The translations under genes and the position numbers were made by a program. This document shows positions 9,903 to 20,926 of a stretch of DNA of 64,000 bases, in pieces (positions within the stretch are counted from its first letter, which is position 1; each line of letters opens with the position of its first letter). The notes beneath the pieces were generated by a model that ran no database searches, was not told the DNA's origin, and was given only the letters and a program-made list of their open reading frames with translations. Source of the DNA: Ancylostoma caninum (Eukaryota; Nematoda; Chromadorea; Rhabditida; Ancylostomatidae); NCBI GenBank assembly GCA_037903475.1, contig JBAJFG010000564.1:215932-279931 (forward strand), read 5' to 3'.

Positions 9903-11444
9903 TACGGTGAATATCATAAATATACGGGCACCACAGAAATCACGGTATCTGCTCTCCCCACATTCCTGAGAAAAGCCACTGCTACCGGTGAATTCGGCGT
10001 GCCCGGAAATCTAATACTACTCCATACCGTTTTGAAAAATGGAAAAATAAAATGCGGCCTTGTGAGTTAAGTGTTTGGTCCCATATTCCAATGTATCATA
10101 ATAATACGGGCACGCTGAGTAAAAAATGAATAAAAACTTTCGCTCATGCGGGAATTCCTGTCTCAAATTTGAAATAAGTAGAGGCAAGTGTTCTTCAATT
10201 AGACTTACAATCCCACCAGGATAGGATTGTTATGAGGCGGAAAGGGACAGGTAAAGATAAGTCAGCATGAGAGCCTCCACAGCAGGAGGATCCCTGTGCA
10301 AGTTCGTCGGGATTCGAGCACCATTGGCACTCGTGCAAGATTTCGGCTCCTACAGTCAGAAACAGACCTGGCAGGTCGAGGAGGCTGTTGTTGCAAGAAC
10401 AGCGTCGGGAAGGACGGATGTTTCAGAACGCCGTGGTATCCACTGACGGGGTACTAGCCTTTTGTCGACCGATATGTCTGAAATGATAACATAGATGGTG
10501 ATTATACGCAACAGCAGCATTGCCGTTGTCATCTCTGACTGCTTGCGGCGTTTCACAAAGTTCCGGGACGGCAACTTGCGAGACTGAACACGAAGACAGA
10601 CTGGTCAAACCGGGGTCAGGTGATGTTCGTCCGATGGAAAAGTTTAACTTGGGTGGCTCAGATAGAAATATCTACTACTGGAGGGATCTATGCAGTTCGT
10701 AAGCAAACGGTAATTCGGGATTTAACGGTGGCACTGTTATGGTGTTATGCGGCCTCTATTCAGGAGGAGTGTTCGTCATCACCTTCGCTTTGACTTGGAT
10801 GAACTCATCCGCCTGCCTGGAGATGAACAGTGTCTGGCTCTTACCATATCTGAGCAAGCACGATGGAAAGGCATTGATTTTACGGCAGCACAACGCAACT
10901 ATCTACATTGACTACTCGGGGAGGACATGGTTTCAGTACCACGACGTGATCGGTATGGCTTCTTTCATCTGCAGTATCTCTTATTCTGACTGCAGAAGCC
11001 AGAATCTTGCACGAGAGTGCCAATGGTGGTCGAATCCCGACGAACTTGCACGGCGATCCTGCTGCTGTGGAGGCGCTCATGGTGAATTGTCCTTACCTGT
11101 CCCTTTTCCGCCTCAAAATGATCCTATCCTGGTGGGATTGTAAGCCTAATTGAAGAACACTGCCTCTAATTCTTTCAAATTTGAGACAGGGATTTCCGCA
11201 TGAGTGAATGTTTTTATTCATTTCTTACTTAATGTGCCCGCATAATTATGATACGTTGGGAAATGGGACCAAACAGTTAATTTACACGGTTACACTTTTT
11301 TTTCCATTTTTCAAAGCGGAATGGAGTAGCATAAGGTTTTCGGGAACGCCGAATTCCCTGGTAGCAGTGGCGTTTGTCAGGAATGTGTGCGAGAGCAGAG
11401 AGCGTAATTTTTGGGGTGCCCGTATACTTATGATACGCACTGTA
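9903..11444. mobile_element. Tc1-type non-autonomous element with very long inverted repeats, copy 1
   Basis: Ends are TA + CGGTGAATATCATAA (left, diverged) and TTATGATACGCACTG + TA (right). The two arms are inverted copies over roughly 500 bp, including the blocks CCCACCAGGATAG, CTCCACAGCAGGAG and ATTCGAGCACCATTGGCAC. CAGTG ends with TA duplication fit the Tc1/mariner class. A second copy is at 39634-41181. No transposase was seen; a 134-codon ORF at 10739-11143 overlaps the right arm and is probably chance. Confidence 0.8.
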
Positions 11445-11565
11445 CTTGCAGAAACCAGCAACACGTTTATAAAACAACCTACACATCCTTATATTAATCA
11501 TTTACACCTTCATTAAGACTTTTTTTTACAAATGAAATGGCAAACGCCAGAACATATCATAACAT

Positions 11566-12126
11566 TTACAACAGCATATAAGATATACCTCTGTTCCGCC
11601 CATATGTAACACCCAATGCTTTTGTAAAGCGGTACAACGTCGTACATGACATAGGAAAGTCAGCATAGGCCTCATGCAGCATTTCGTGCAGAGCAGCAAT
11701 TGTCATATTTTCCTTCTTCAACTTCTCCTTGATGAAAAATCGCACTATGTGGCCCCACTCTTCGCCATATTTCCTCAGTGTCGTCTCCTGCATCGCCTCC
11801 GGATCCATCACTATCTTCTTTTTCTTGCGCGGGAAGAGTTCGTGCACAAATTCGGACCTCACTCCAAGACTCTTCACAGTAGCTTGCGAGACACCACAAG
11901 CCATGGCCGTCATTTCCACTGGCGAATCGAAGACCGTTCCTTTGCATGAGTCGCCGAGAATTTTTTTGAGTTCCTCGAAGAACTGCCGCACTCTTCTGAT
12001 AACAACCTTGGCCCTTCTGCCCAACGACGCAGTGTCGACAGTTGTTGAGCGAACAATGTCATATGTTCCCAAAGGTATCGTTAGTTTCTCCGTGGTTAGT
12101 CTCCGTATACGTTCACATAGAAGCTC
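11566..12126 (-). CDS. Last exon of copy B, double HTH domain
   Basis: The acceptor AATTTTAG precedes 12126. The exon shares most residues with 20927-21481 (VIRRVRQFFEELKKILGDSC, EFVHELFPR, GISYMLL stop) and fewer with copy A. Retained similarity across the family, despite changes between copies, suggests the protein was kept under selection. Confidence 0.75.
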   Translation of the reverse strand, partial: ELLCERIRRLTTEKLTIPLGTYDIVRSTTVDTASLGRRAKVVIRRVRQFFEELKKILGDSCKGTVFDSPVEMTAMACGVSQATVKSLGVRSEFVHELFPRKKKKIVMDPEAMQETTLRKYGEEWGHIVRFFIKEKLKKENMTIAALHEMLHEAYADFPMSCTTLYRFTKALGVTYGRNRGISYMLL

Positions 12127-14938
12127 CTAAAATTTCATGGTCTTGACAATAATGGAAGACAGGATAATGAACAGCAGAACCAAGCAACGTAAAACTAATG
12201 TAGTTGAGCACTCACTGATGGAGAGGGTACAGTGGGGCATAGCGACACATCCATTGAAGTTGGATTAATGAACTGCAACGATAAATATTCGAAAAAAAAA
12301 TAAAAATGACTAGGGGCGTGCATTAGTAGTTGGCGTAGCGTGAGAAGGAAGAATGAAGCATGCAGTTACAAAACCTATCTAATATAGGTCAAAGCTTCGC
12401 ATACCTTTAACCATGAAATATAAAATTTGAGACTGTTTTCAACAAAGACAAGAGAAAAAGGGGGAATCGGAGTTCAAACCCTCAAATACACAGAAAGGAG
12501 TAGGCAAAGAAGCTGGATTCTAGTTTTTATAGGAGCTTTGGCCGAGTTTTTATTTGATTTTGGTGGTATGGCTGTTCCATGAGTTATGTATAAACCATTA
12601 CCGACAAACGCTTGCAAATGGATTCAACTGTGTAGCGATACAGAGCGAAACGTTTATGAAAGGTTACAATAATAGGTATAATTGAAGAAGAATTGCTGTA
12701 GCTGAACTCACAGAGTTGGGCTGTGATCCAACCAACTTTGAGGCACACGGTCCAAGCGCTAACGCCTGCAATGGGAACAAGTATCGAAAACCAGAAATTT
12801 TCATCACTAGAATATGGTTTTGTGATGATCAGCTGCGAAAAAAGTATCGGAACACATTTGAAGCAACTTTTTTTCAGCGGGCGGACATGGAGGCTTACAA
12901 TTATGGAGAGAGGTCGTAGAGCGCAGAAGTCTTCATTCGTTATTCAAACGAAAACAATGAAGAAATACAAGAAATCAAGTGGATGTCAGAAATAACACGT
13001 CAAAGTTCTCCAGGTTAAGTTCAAAATTTGAAAGAAACGATATTCTGATAAAGCAAATCATTGATGATGGGACAAGGACACACAACATGCAGAAAGGTGT
13101 TAATTTCTCAACTCATGCGACCATGAAATGAAGAAAAACGCATACACGCAAAATGGGTAGGAGGGAAATCGAACACAACTCAAATGCTCACCTGTTTGAC
13201 TGTCAATTTGCACTCAGACACTGGAAGGAGGAGAGCAGGCTGAAACAACGATGTGAAGCTTAACCAAGAATGGTAAATGCTAGGTTGGAAAATTAACTAG
13301 TTTCATTATGCAGGTTCGTACTTCGAAGGTATGAACATGGAACAACATCCCAACAATCGTTGCAGTTCTACATTACAGTAAAACCAGCCTAGTTAAGGTA
13401 TTCACGATGGGGAAGATTCTGATTTATAAATCACTGCTGCAGCGTTTTCTGGCTGCATCCTCAAAACAAGACCAAGCTATTTCTGAACGGATTTTCAAGC
13501 AAGTACTGGCCATTAGTTTTTGTCTTAATGATTTCAAAACCATAGCCAATCTGATTTCGTTGAATTCAAGCTTTTCAGCACGCAAGCTCTGGTTATTCCA
13601 TACACATCCTACTTGAGGCGTATGTTAGTCAGAAGGATCCAGTTGCGTTTGACATAGCAAAAACATCATAACGATTATTCGTAGAGGCAATGAGGCATCG
13701 TCAGAAAAAAGAGAAAAAACCATAATACTCCGAGCTGCGACTATAATCCAAGAGAAAAAAATAAAAAAATAAAACAATTCGAGCTGAAACAAAGAAGAAC
13801 AAGTTGGTAGAGGAAGTGACAAAACACAAACGACAACAAAATCAAGTTGCTAAGGGGATCTTACCTGATCCATGGGCGGTTTTACGTCATGGATTTCCTC
13901 TTCTAAGAGCGCGGCAGCCTATAAACAATTTTCTTCACAACACAATGAATAATGGGATAGAACGTTCGTAAATGAAAAAAAATCCATCAAAACACTACAA
14001 CTCTTCGGGACACAGACCTGCTGGAATGGTGGTTCACATTCAACATTGTCGGGATGAAAAGAGTTAGTCTGAAAGAAGAGTATTAACTACAGAATCGAAA
14101 ATATAGCGCTACCTTTCCAGTCTAAGCATGACCTATAGCCGGCGATGAGGCAAGAAAAAGCATCTTTGATTATTACAACATTACAATATAAGATTACCAA
14201 GAGTCACTCTTGTAATTCTGGTGTAGCGCAAAACAGAAAGGGATACCTCAAATCACATCTACAGAATGAACACTTATCTAAAATGGAAGCAATGGCCTCG
14301 ATCCGAAGCTCCTAACATCACATTGAAACAAACATTCCTCATCATTCCGGATAAAGATTTTACAAATGCTCTCTCTCAGTCTCCCTCTCCCCCTCCCTCA
14401 TCCCAAGCTGATGACGACATAAGCGAGAAAGATGAGTGCAGCGGTATTTAACAGGACTAAAAGAAAAACAATGTCGGATTCGAACACAACTGAAAAAATA
14501 CAAACACAACCACACCTCTTCAACGGGCGGTTTGTCGTCAGAAACGTCCTGTTTTAAGACAACGATGGGCTGTAAGAGAAAACAGACGTTGCAACGTAAA
14601 AATAAAGAAAAACTTTGGAATTCCGATTCAAGGACGTGTCCTTGCTGGAAAGAATAACAACTAACCTGTTCATCCAGTGGACTGCTACCCAGCATATCTT
14701 GCGCGAGGATGGCAGCAGCGGGCTGCAAGGAGACACAATTACGAGATCACAGTTAGTTTTTCGACTCGCAACAAAATTGATCATCTCAATCCGATTGCAT
14801 ACATATATACTCATATTTTTATGTGCAAAAGAAGTTCTTCTCAGAATCGACGAAAAGAAACATGCTTGATCAGTTACCCACCTCCTCAGCAGCTTCAACA
14901 GGTGGTTTACTTTCACTTACTGGTAGGAAGAGAACGTC
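11566..14938 (-). CDS. Copy B: microexon-array gene ending in a double-HTH exon
   Basis: Reading down the minus strand, eight short exons with good GT/AG borders each begin and end in phase 0: 14882-14938, 14666-14722, 14516-14569, 14018-14068, 13865-13918, 13192-13239, 12712-12765 and 12216-12272 (48-57 nt). They encode related acidic/hydrophobic pieces (DVLFLPVSESK, PAAAILAQDM, PIVVLKQDVSDDKPPVEE, AAALLEEEIHDVKPPMDQ). The last exon, 11566-12126, reads 187 codons: LLCERIRRLTTEKLT, a basic segment, HTH (AMACGVSQATV), and a second HTH-like part ending TKALGVTYGRNRG. No DDE catalytic domain is present. It is a diverged duplicate of copy C. No exons equivalent to C's N-terminal domain were found upstream, where transposons begin. 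Role unknown; nuclear DNA-binding is inferred. Confidence 0.6.
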
Positions 14939-15146
14939 CTGAAAGATAATTTTAATGAAAAGAAGAAGGATAAAACTTGATTGAAAAAATGAAAGATCAA
15001 CAGTAAAATAAGCGTTAACGTACTGCCAGCCAAGCTAAGGGTGCAAATCAGGGATGAGCGGATACGAGATTTTCCACGACCCGGATAACAGTGCGGATAA
15101 CGGTTAGGCCAAAAATGACCGGATAACGAATAAGTGATCCAGATGC

Positions 15147-15348
15147 TACAGGAAGCTCCAAATGTCCGCAGTCAAGAGGGACGTGGCCACGACGCGGCTT
15201 TAGGCAGAGACACAGGCGCTCTGCATGCTGCCACTGGTTGTCTGCAGAGTCAGAGAAACCAGAGGCAGCATAGAGAGCGCCTGTGTCTGATCAAGAAGCC
15301 GCGCCGTGGCCACGCCCTCTTGACTGCGGACATTTGGAGCTTCCTGTA
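15147..15348. mobile_element. Palindromic MITE, second member of the TACAGG..CTCCAAATGT family
   Basis: Left TACAGGAAGCTCCAAATGTC, right GACATTTGGAGCTTCCTGTA; the halves are near-complete inverted copies (CGCAGTCAAGAGGG, CGTGGCCACG, GAGCGCCTGTGTC). Nested in the hAT element. Confidence 0.8.
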
Positions 15349-15860
15349 CGAGAAACCTCATTCTACAAAATTAAAAATGATAAAAGTAGGATACGATATG
15401 AATATTGCGGAGAAGAATTAGCAAAAATTCTCCATCTTTTTGGTCATCAAAATTCGCCATCCTGAAAACGACCTGAGTATGGCGTCATTATAAAGAGTGC
15501 GTAAGTGTAGCAAATAGAGATTGCCATAAAAACAGTTTAGAGTGACATTTGGATATTTGCTGATTTGTTTGTACACATGCACACTAGTTGTGTGTCTTTT
15601 CCGTACAAAGGTGAAGTATCCCAAAGTTGGTGCTCCCAAGTTTTTGTTTTTGGGGTGAGGGGAGGGGGGGGGGGGCTAAAGGCGGCTAAAACTTCGCTTC
15701 ATATATCTTTTGTGAAGTTCTGATAAATCTTCTAGTACTGACTGACTATTATAGACGTATTGAATTTCAAACGCTTCTTGATCAATACATTCAAAAACTC
15801 ATAGGAACAGTAGGGTTCAATGTATAGTTGAAATGAACCTTGCGAGGAAGAGGCACCACT

Positions 15861-15923
15861 CATCGGTGAGCTGCTAGATCACCAACTTCAACTATAAGTT
15901 GGTGATCTAGCAGCTCACCGATG
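15861..15923. repeat. Perfect 28 bp hairpin with 7 nt loop
   Basis: CATCGGTGAGCTGCTAGATC... is followed after CAACTAT by its exact inverse, ending GATCTAGCAGCTCACCGATG. All 28 pairs match. Confidence 0.9.
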
Positions 15924-16469
15924 CCAAATATAAGCCAGCGTCACTGATAATTTTACAAGTCAATAGCGGTTTCGAGGTTATTGCCTGACTTTGAAGGACG
16001 ACTCAGGAAACATGAGCAAGAAAATCCCTTTTTGTGCAGATACAAGTCCGTCCGTATAACCTTCTCCTACCTTGCCATGTACAATATTGTAAATCACTGA
16101 TGACGTAAAATGCGTTAAATCGAGCAATACCTTTTGGAATGGAGCCTATCCCCAGTTGAGACCGTGCAAACTGAAACTACTATTTCCGGCATTATCGGCA
16201 CCGTTATCCGGCTCCAAAAGCCCAGATAACGGTGTGAGTAACGAATAGCCCAAAGCCCATAACGGATAACGGCAAAACGGATAACCGGATACGGATAATC
16301 CGCTCATCCCTGGTGCAACTCTAGAAATTTAAAGCTACCATTGGTGTGAATGGAGGTATGGAATACTGTTTTAAAAGAAACACAAGGGATAAGAGAGAAA
16401 CGCTATTAACCGTGTCCGAGCTAGTGTGAACAGCGCTGTTAATTCAAACGAAAACGGAAACAGAGGAAA

Positions 16470-17045
16470 AAAACTGGCACTATTCCACTTGTTCTGCCCA
16501 AAATCTGAAAAATTTAAAATTCCTCCAAAACTTCGTCCAGGGAGGTTATTTGACATGCTGATCACGAATATCACACTCATTTTGTGCCATAACCTCATTT
16601 GGGTAAGGTTATGATAGGGTCAGGGCAAGTACACCATCTCATAAATTCGTCTGAATTTTTGTTTAAATGGGTTATTCGATATGCTGATCACGAATATCAC
16701 ACTCGTTTAGTGCCGCAACCCCATCTGGGTAAGGTTACGGTAGAGTTGGGGCAAGTGCCGTCCACAGAAAGACCTCAAAATTGCATTCCACCTGCAAAAT
16801 CAATGTGATATTCGTAATCAGCGTGTCAAGTAAGCCTCGTAGACAAAAATTCAGGTGATTCCGTGAGATACTTTACTTACGCTAACCCTACCGTAACCCT
16901 ACCCAAATGGAGTTACGACACAAATGAGTATGATATTCGTGATCAGCATGTCAAATAACCTCTCAAGGCGAAGTTTCAGAGAAATTTTTGATTTTGAGAT
17001 TTTGGGGCAGAACAAGTGGAATAGTGCCAAAAAACTTGCTGGATC
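16470..17045. repeat. Foldback repeat with four copies of one unit (two direct, two inverted)
   Basis: The unit with GACATGCTGATCACGAATAT and the following GGGTAAGGTTA sequence occurs near 16550 and 16677 in one direction and near 16810 and 16930 in the other. The outer flanks (CACTATTCCACTTGTTCTGC ... GCAGAACAAGTGGAATAGTG) also match inverted. A non-coding foldback element is the simplest reading. Confidence 0.75.
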
Positions 17046-17466
17046 TGGATTCTTGCGCATTTCCTGACTAAGGAGAAGACGTCGTGCGATCGATGACTGA
17101 AAAGAAATAATTCGCACAGTTCTATAAGTCTCTTAGTCAAAAAGTCCTACAAAGTTCTTCGACGACGAAGGCGCAGGAAGCTCCATGTCCTGCTACCGTT
17201 CAAACCCCTGAAAACAAGCGACCAACATAGAATTGATGCAAAATATGCAGCACACGGTAGACTCCAGTTATCGAGGCCCGCGCGAACGCGACGCGAAGCC
17301 TGTTTTAACCGGAAGCATGATTGGAGAAATCCCACAGAGAGGAAAATTGTACAGAGATTGGAGAGAAAAAGAAAAACAGGCTATATATACGAGTTCATTT
17401 AGTGCGTTCCAGTGGAGACTATAGCCTAAGAGAAAACAGAAAAAAAAGACTGTGTGGCTGCGACAA
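17046..17466. other. Diverged repeat shared with 31230-31450
   Basis: AAGACGTCG..GACTGAAAA and CAAAGTTCTTCGACGAC blocks occur in the same order at 31290-31400, so both are copies of an unnamed repeat. No gene seen. Confidence 0.45.
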
Positions 17467-17934
17467 CTCAGACAATGGAGCGGGCTGACCGACATTTGGC
17501 GGACCGTAGCCAACTCCGCGGTGAGCCAAATAATTGAGCGCGGTCGGCCAATTACACAGACATTCCGGCGCGAGCCTCGCCTGATAAAACGCCCCTTTTT
17601 CATTTTCGCGACGAAATCCGTTGCACCGAGACATCATTTTGGTTTTATTGCGGGATTGGTCGGAAAATATTGCAGGATTGTGATCGTCACGTGGCCGTAT
17701 ACGCCTCCAGCGAGAGATGTTGTGTTTGAACATGACAAAAGTGGCCCGAAACACCCTCACATCAAGGTAAAAATCAAAATTTACCACGTTTTCGTACATA
17801 TGTACATCAACACGCTGAACACAATGGTGTAGATAAAGTCCTTGCGCGCAATCGCCGGAAAGTTTTCGAGCGCGCCTAGCATGCGCCGCGTGCGCGGCGC
17901 GGCTGTCTTGTGGCGGCGGTTCCCCTTGCTCGCT

Positions 17935-18165
17935 TATAGTCTGCCGAAACGACGAGTCCGCCCACGCACGCGGGGATCGAGAGGCGGCGCGGCTAGGACA
18001 GATGCTGTTGGCTGCCACGTCGTCCACGTCACAGCCAAATCATTGGTCAGCACCATGAAGATAACGATGAAACGTGATACGCAGATCAGGGATGGTGATA
18101 TGGAGCGCCGGCAAACGTGGCAGCTTCTGATCCCAGCGTGCGTGGGCGGACAGAGTCACAGGAGC
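17935..18165. mobile_element. Palindromic MITE, GAAACGACGAGTCCGC family, copy 1
   Basis: It starts TATAGTCTGCCGAAACGACG and carries the shared interior (CCACGTCGTCCACGTCACAG). The right end (GCGTGGGCGGACAGAGTC) is altered. Other copies: 25042-25263 and 44083-44323. Confidence 0.7.
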
Positions 18166-18487
18166 TCGACATAGTGTGCGCCTGCGTCTCTGCCCATGAG
18201 AGCCGCGTCGCGATCTCGGCTCTAGTCTACGTACATTTGGAGTTTCCTATACACATACACACACAAACACACATACATACACATGAACTGCCAACTAAGA
18301 AGAAGTAAGATAAGATCCCACCTATCACGGTCACTATGTTCACAAGGGTTGCATCGTACATCGTGTGGGTGACACAGGCCGAATCTGACTGACCGCGAAC
18401 AGTACCGCGGTCAGCCAAACTTTCGAGAAAGGACCACGGTCAGCCAACTTTCTGTGCGCGGTCAACCCGTTCCGCATCACATGGTTA

Positions 18488-18729
18488 TACAGTCCTGTAG
18501 ATCAGGAGGGAAGGATCTCCGCGATGCTTAGAATCCTCCATGTCCTTCCACGTTGTTATCTCCAGCAAGCAGATCATGGGTCGACATGTTGGAGATGACT
18601 GAAGACAACGTTCAACAGTGATACGCAGTTATGCCTAACATGTCGACCCACAATCTGCTTGCTGGAGATAACGACGTGGAGGATTCTAAGCGTCGCGGAG
18701 ATCCTCCCCTCCTGATCTACAGGACTGTA
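18488..18729. mobile_element. Palindromic MITE, CTGTAGATCAGGAGG family
   Basis: Left TACAGTCCTGTAGATCAGGA, right TCCTGATCTACAGGACTGTA, with inverted interior blocks around GTCGACATGTTGGAGATGAC. A diverged copy is at 34412-34648. Confidence 0.75.
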
Positions 18730-18788
18730 CCGCGGTCAGCCCGCGGAATACACTTTGGTACGGCGGTCAGCCCGCTCCATTGTCTGAG

Positions 18789-19487
18789 TAAGGAGAAGTT
18801 ACAGTAATCCAAGAACATTTGTGCACAGTGATAATGTGTGTTATTACTGCGCTTCGTAATGACAATTCTGATTTTTCCTGCATTTAGCGCGGGGAATGTG
18901 CGATGCGACTGATATATGCACGAACATGTAATACATACATAACTATTCTCGCGTCCGGGACAAACTCTACAAACGTGTTCGAAACAGACTACACCTGTAT
19001 GCACAGGTAGAAACAGGAAGCAGAAGGATCATATGAGAATAGGGACGGTGACGTCAGTGAAAGGTATGCATGCGCTGGCCATCAATCAGTCAATGCCACC
19101 CAGTACTTGGTGTGGCGCGTACAAACGGGCCTCGACCACTGAAATCTCCTGCATGTTTTCCCAAGCCAGCGTTCCGAAAATATCTTAGGATACTATCATA
19201 GAATAAAGACGTCTAAAGAAGAACGGCAACAAAGCGGCAGCGCCAACATAGATGCCGGCAACGATTTGAGGAATCGACTTACGATGTGAACGCACGCGTC
19301 TGGGACGCGTCGCATGTATGCAACCCCACCCTTCGTGCTCCAGCGCGAGAGCGCTCTTATTCATGTAATGGCTTGTATGGGGAATTTGCGTTTTCCCTGA
19401 TAGCAACCTTGATCTGTAACAGTGTGGTGTTCACGCAGTATTCGAGTTGATTCGAGTCCACTTCTGTTCGTCGATAAGCTGCTTTTA
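18789..19487. other. No recognised feature
   Basis: Unique-looking sequence without a supported ORF. Confidence 0.3.
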
Positions 19488-19600
19488 TAGTACGTCGGAG
19501 TCAGATCCGGTCGAGTTACGAATGATACGTATCGATTGTCGGATAACGAAGATCAATGCGTATCCTTTGCTATCCGACCGGATCGGACTCCGACGTACTA
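19488..19600. mobile_element. Short MITE, TAGTACGTCGGAGTC ends
   Basis: TAGTACGTCGGAGTC at the left and GACTCCGACGTACTA at the right are exact inverses (the inner sequence diverges slightly). The TIR resembles that of the larger element at 33651-34277 (TAGTGCGTCGGA). Confidence 0.7.
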
Positions 19601-19959
19601 CAAATGTAGCTATACGGACCAGAAGCAGGAAACCTAGCCTGACATTGCGGAACCTAAAATTTGGTAGCGTCTTTGAACAAGGCATCACGCGTACGGTCAT
19701 GTATGCAGGAAAAGCTGTGCCAATTTCTGCCACGCCTCACCACCAGTTAATATCTTTATCTCTAGTTATCGCTCAGATATCGACTAATGATGAGGTTGCT
19801 GGAAGTAATGATAGGGTAAGTGCTGCGGAAATCGGCTCATCTTACAGGACTATACATATATTGTTGCTAATGAGTTAAAGAGTGTGTTAAACTTGTGGAT
19901 CACGTGCGTCATGTTCTGGCGAAAGGAAAATCAGTAGTTCACTAGTAGCTTAGACTTGA

Positions 19960-19961
<2 letters not shown>

Positions 19962-20035
<74 letters not shown>

Positions 20036-20036
20036 C

Positions 20037-20088
<52 letters not shown>
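19962..20088. repeat. (ATT)n microsatellite
   Basis: About 127 bp of ATT repeats with one ATCGTT interruption near 20035. Confidence 0.95.
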
Positions 20089-20091
<3 letters not shown>

Positions 20092-20926
20092 GCGTACTTC
20101 TGGAGTTCCCTGTACCTCAACACGCTGAACACAATGGTGTAGATGAAGTCGTTGCGCGCAATCGACGGAGTCTTCGAGCGTACCTAGCATGCGGCGCGTG
20201 CGCAGCGCCGACGTCCGTTTGGAGTTCCCTGTACGTCCTCAGTATAGGCACGGAATCACATCTTACAAGGACATTTTCTTCTTAGAATGTGTCTGAACTC
20301 AGCCAGAATTTACCCTTATACACTGATTTTACTTATCTTTACTGTTCACCTACTGACTTACTTTCTCAACTTGTAACCTGTGAAGCCACCTTGATCTATA
20401 CCTATAGGTTGTGTGTTCTGCCACTACTCCGCTAGTTCTAGCTCAAAAATCTCAAAGTCATAGTTTCCATCCAAACCTCGTCTACAGCGATTATTCGCCG
20501 CGCTGCGTTTATTCTACGGAATCCGACTCATTTTGTCTATATTAGTAAGATTACGGTAAATATAGGGTAGAAACGACACCTCGTATACTCTTTGAAACCT
20601 AGAACACTGGAGTTGCTTGGTAAGCTGACTACCACTATCAGCTTTGTTCCGCAACACAATCTCATCCTCGTGACAAAATTGGCACCTTCTTCCTTAAAGC
20701 AACCATACCGTAACCGTAACTGTTGCTAAAACTGTAACTTTGGAGAACTTGTTGCTAGACCTCCTTGAGAGAAAATGAGAATGTTGCTATTGGGTGGTTT
20801 GCGGAAGAAATCCAGGAAAACCAGGAAACATTCAAAGATTGTATGCACCATTACATTAGTCACTTACACGCTTTATTAGAAAACTCTATAAATGACAACA
20901 ACAACCAGTACTTAATATCAAAACAT
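20089..20926. other. MITE ends and unassigned sequence
   Basis: 20095-20236 carries two GGAGTTCCCTGTAC ends and a block (AACACGCTGAACACAATGGTG) also found at 17808. The rest, to the copy C stop codon, shows no feature. Confidence 0.4.

Larger units (their letters stand above)
15049..16312. mobile_element. Non-autonomous hAT element
   Basis: Inverted ends CAGGGATGAGCGGATAC ... CGGATAATCCGCTCATCCCTG with many GGATAACGG-type subterminal motifs at both sides. GTGCAAAT (15041-15048) and GTGCAACT (16313-16320) flank it, an 8 bp duplication with one mismatch, as expected for hAT. No transposase frame. It carries a nested palindromic MITE and a perfect hairpin, and separates copy B from anything upstream. 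Confidence 0.8.
17467..18788. mobile_element. Inverted-repeat element, CTCAGACAATGGAGCGGGCTGACCG ends
   Basis: The 25 bp left end has its exact inverse at 18764-18788. Motifs of the type GCGGTCAGCC recur inside. It contains two nested palindromic MITEs (17935-18165, 18488-18729). A related terminal motif (ACTCAGACAA) bounds 59497-60170. Confidence 0.75.

Noticed and set aside
10739..11143. 134-codon ORF in the long-TIR element
   Set aside because: It overlaps the inverted repeat arm, and copy 2 lacks part of it; no transposase motif.
11566..12126. Calling copies A-C active transposases
   Set aside because: No DDE catalytic domain or terminal inverted repeats are associated with the HTH exons.
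16470..17045. CRISPR-like regular repeats
   Set aside because: Units are long, few and in both directions; the genome is eukaryotic. It is a foldback element.
19950..20285. Long Ile-only and Asn-only ORFs
   Set aside because: They are translations of the (ATT)n microsatellite.
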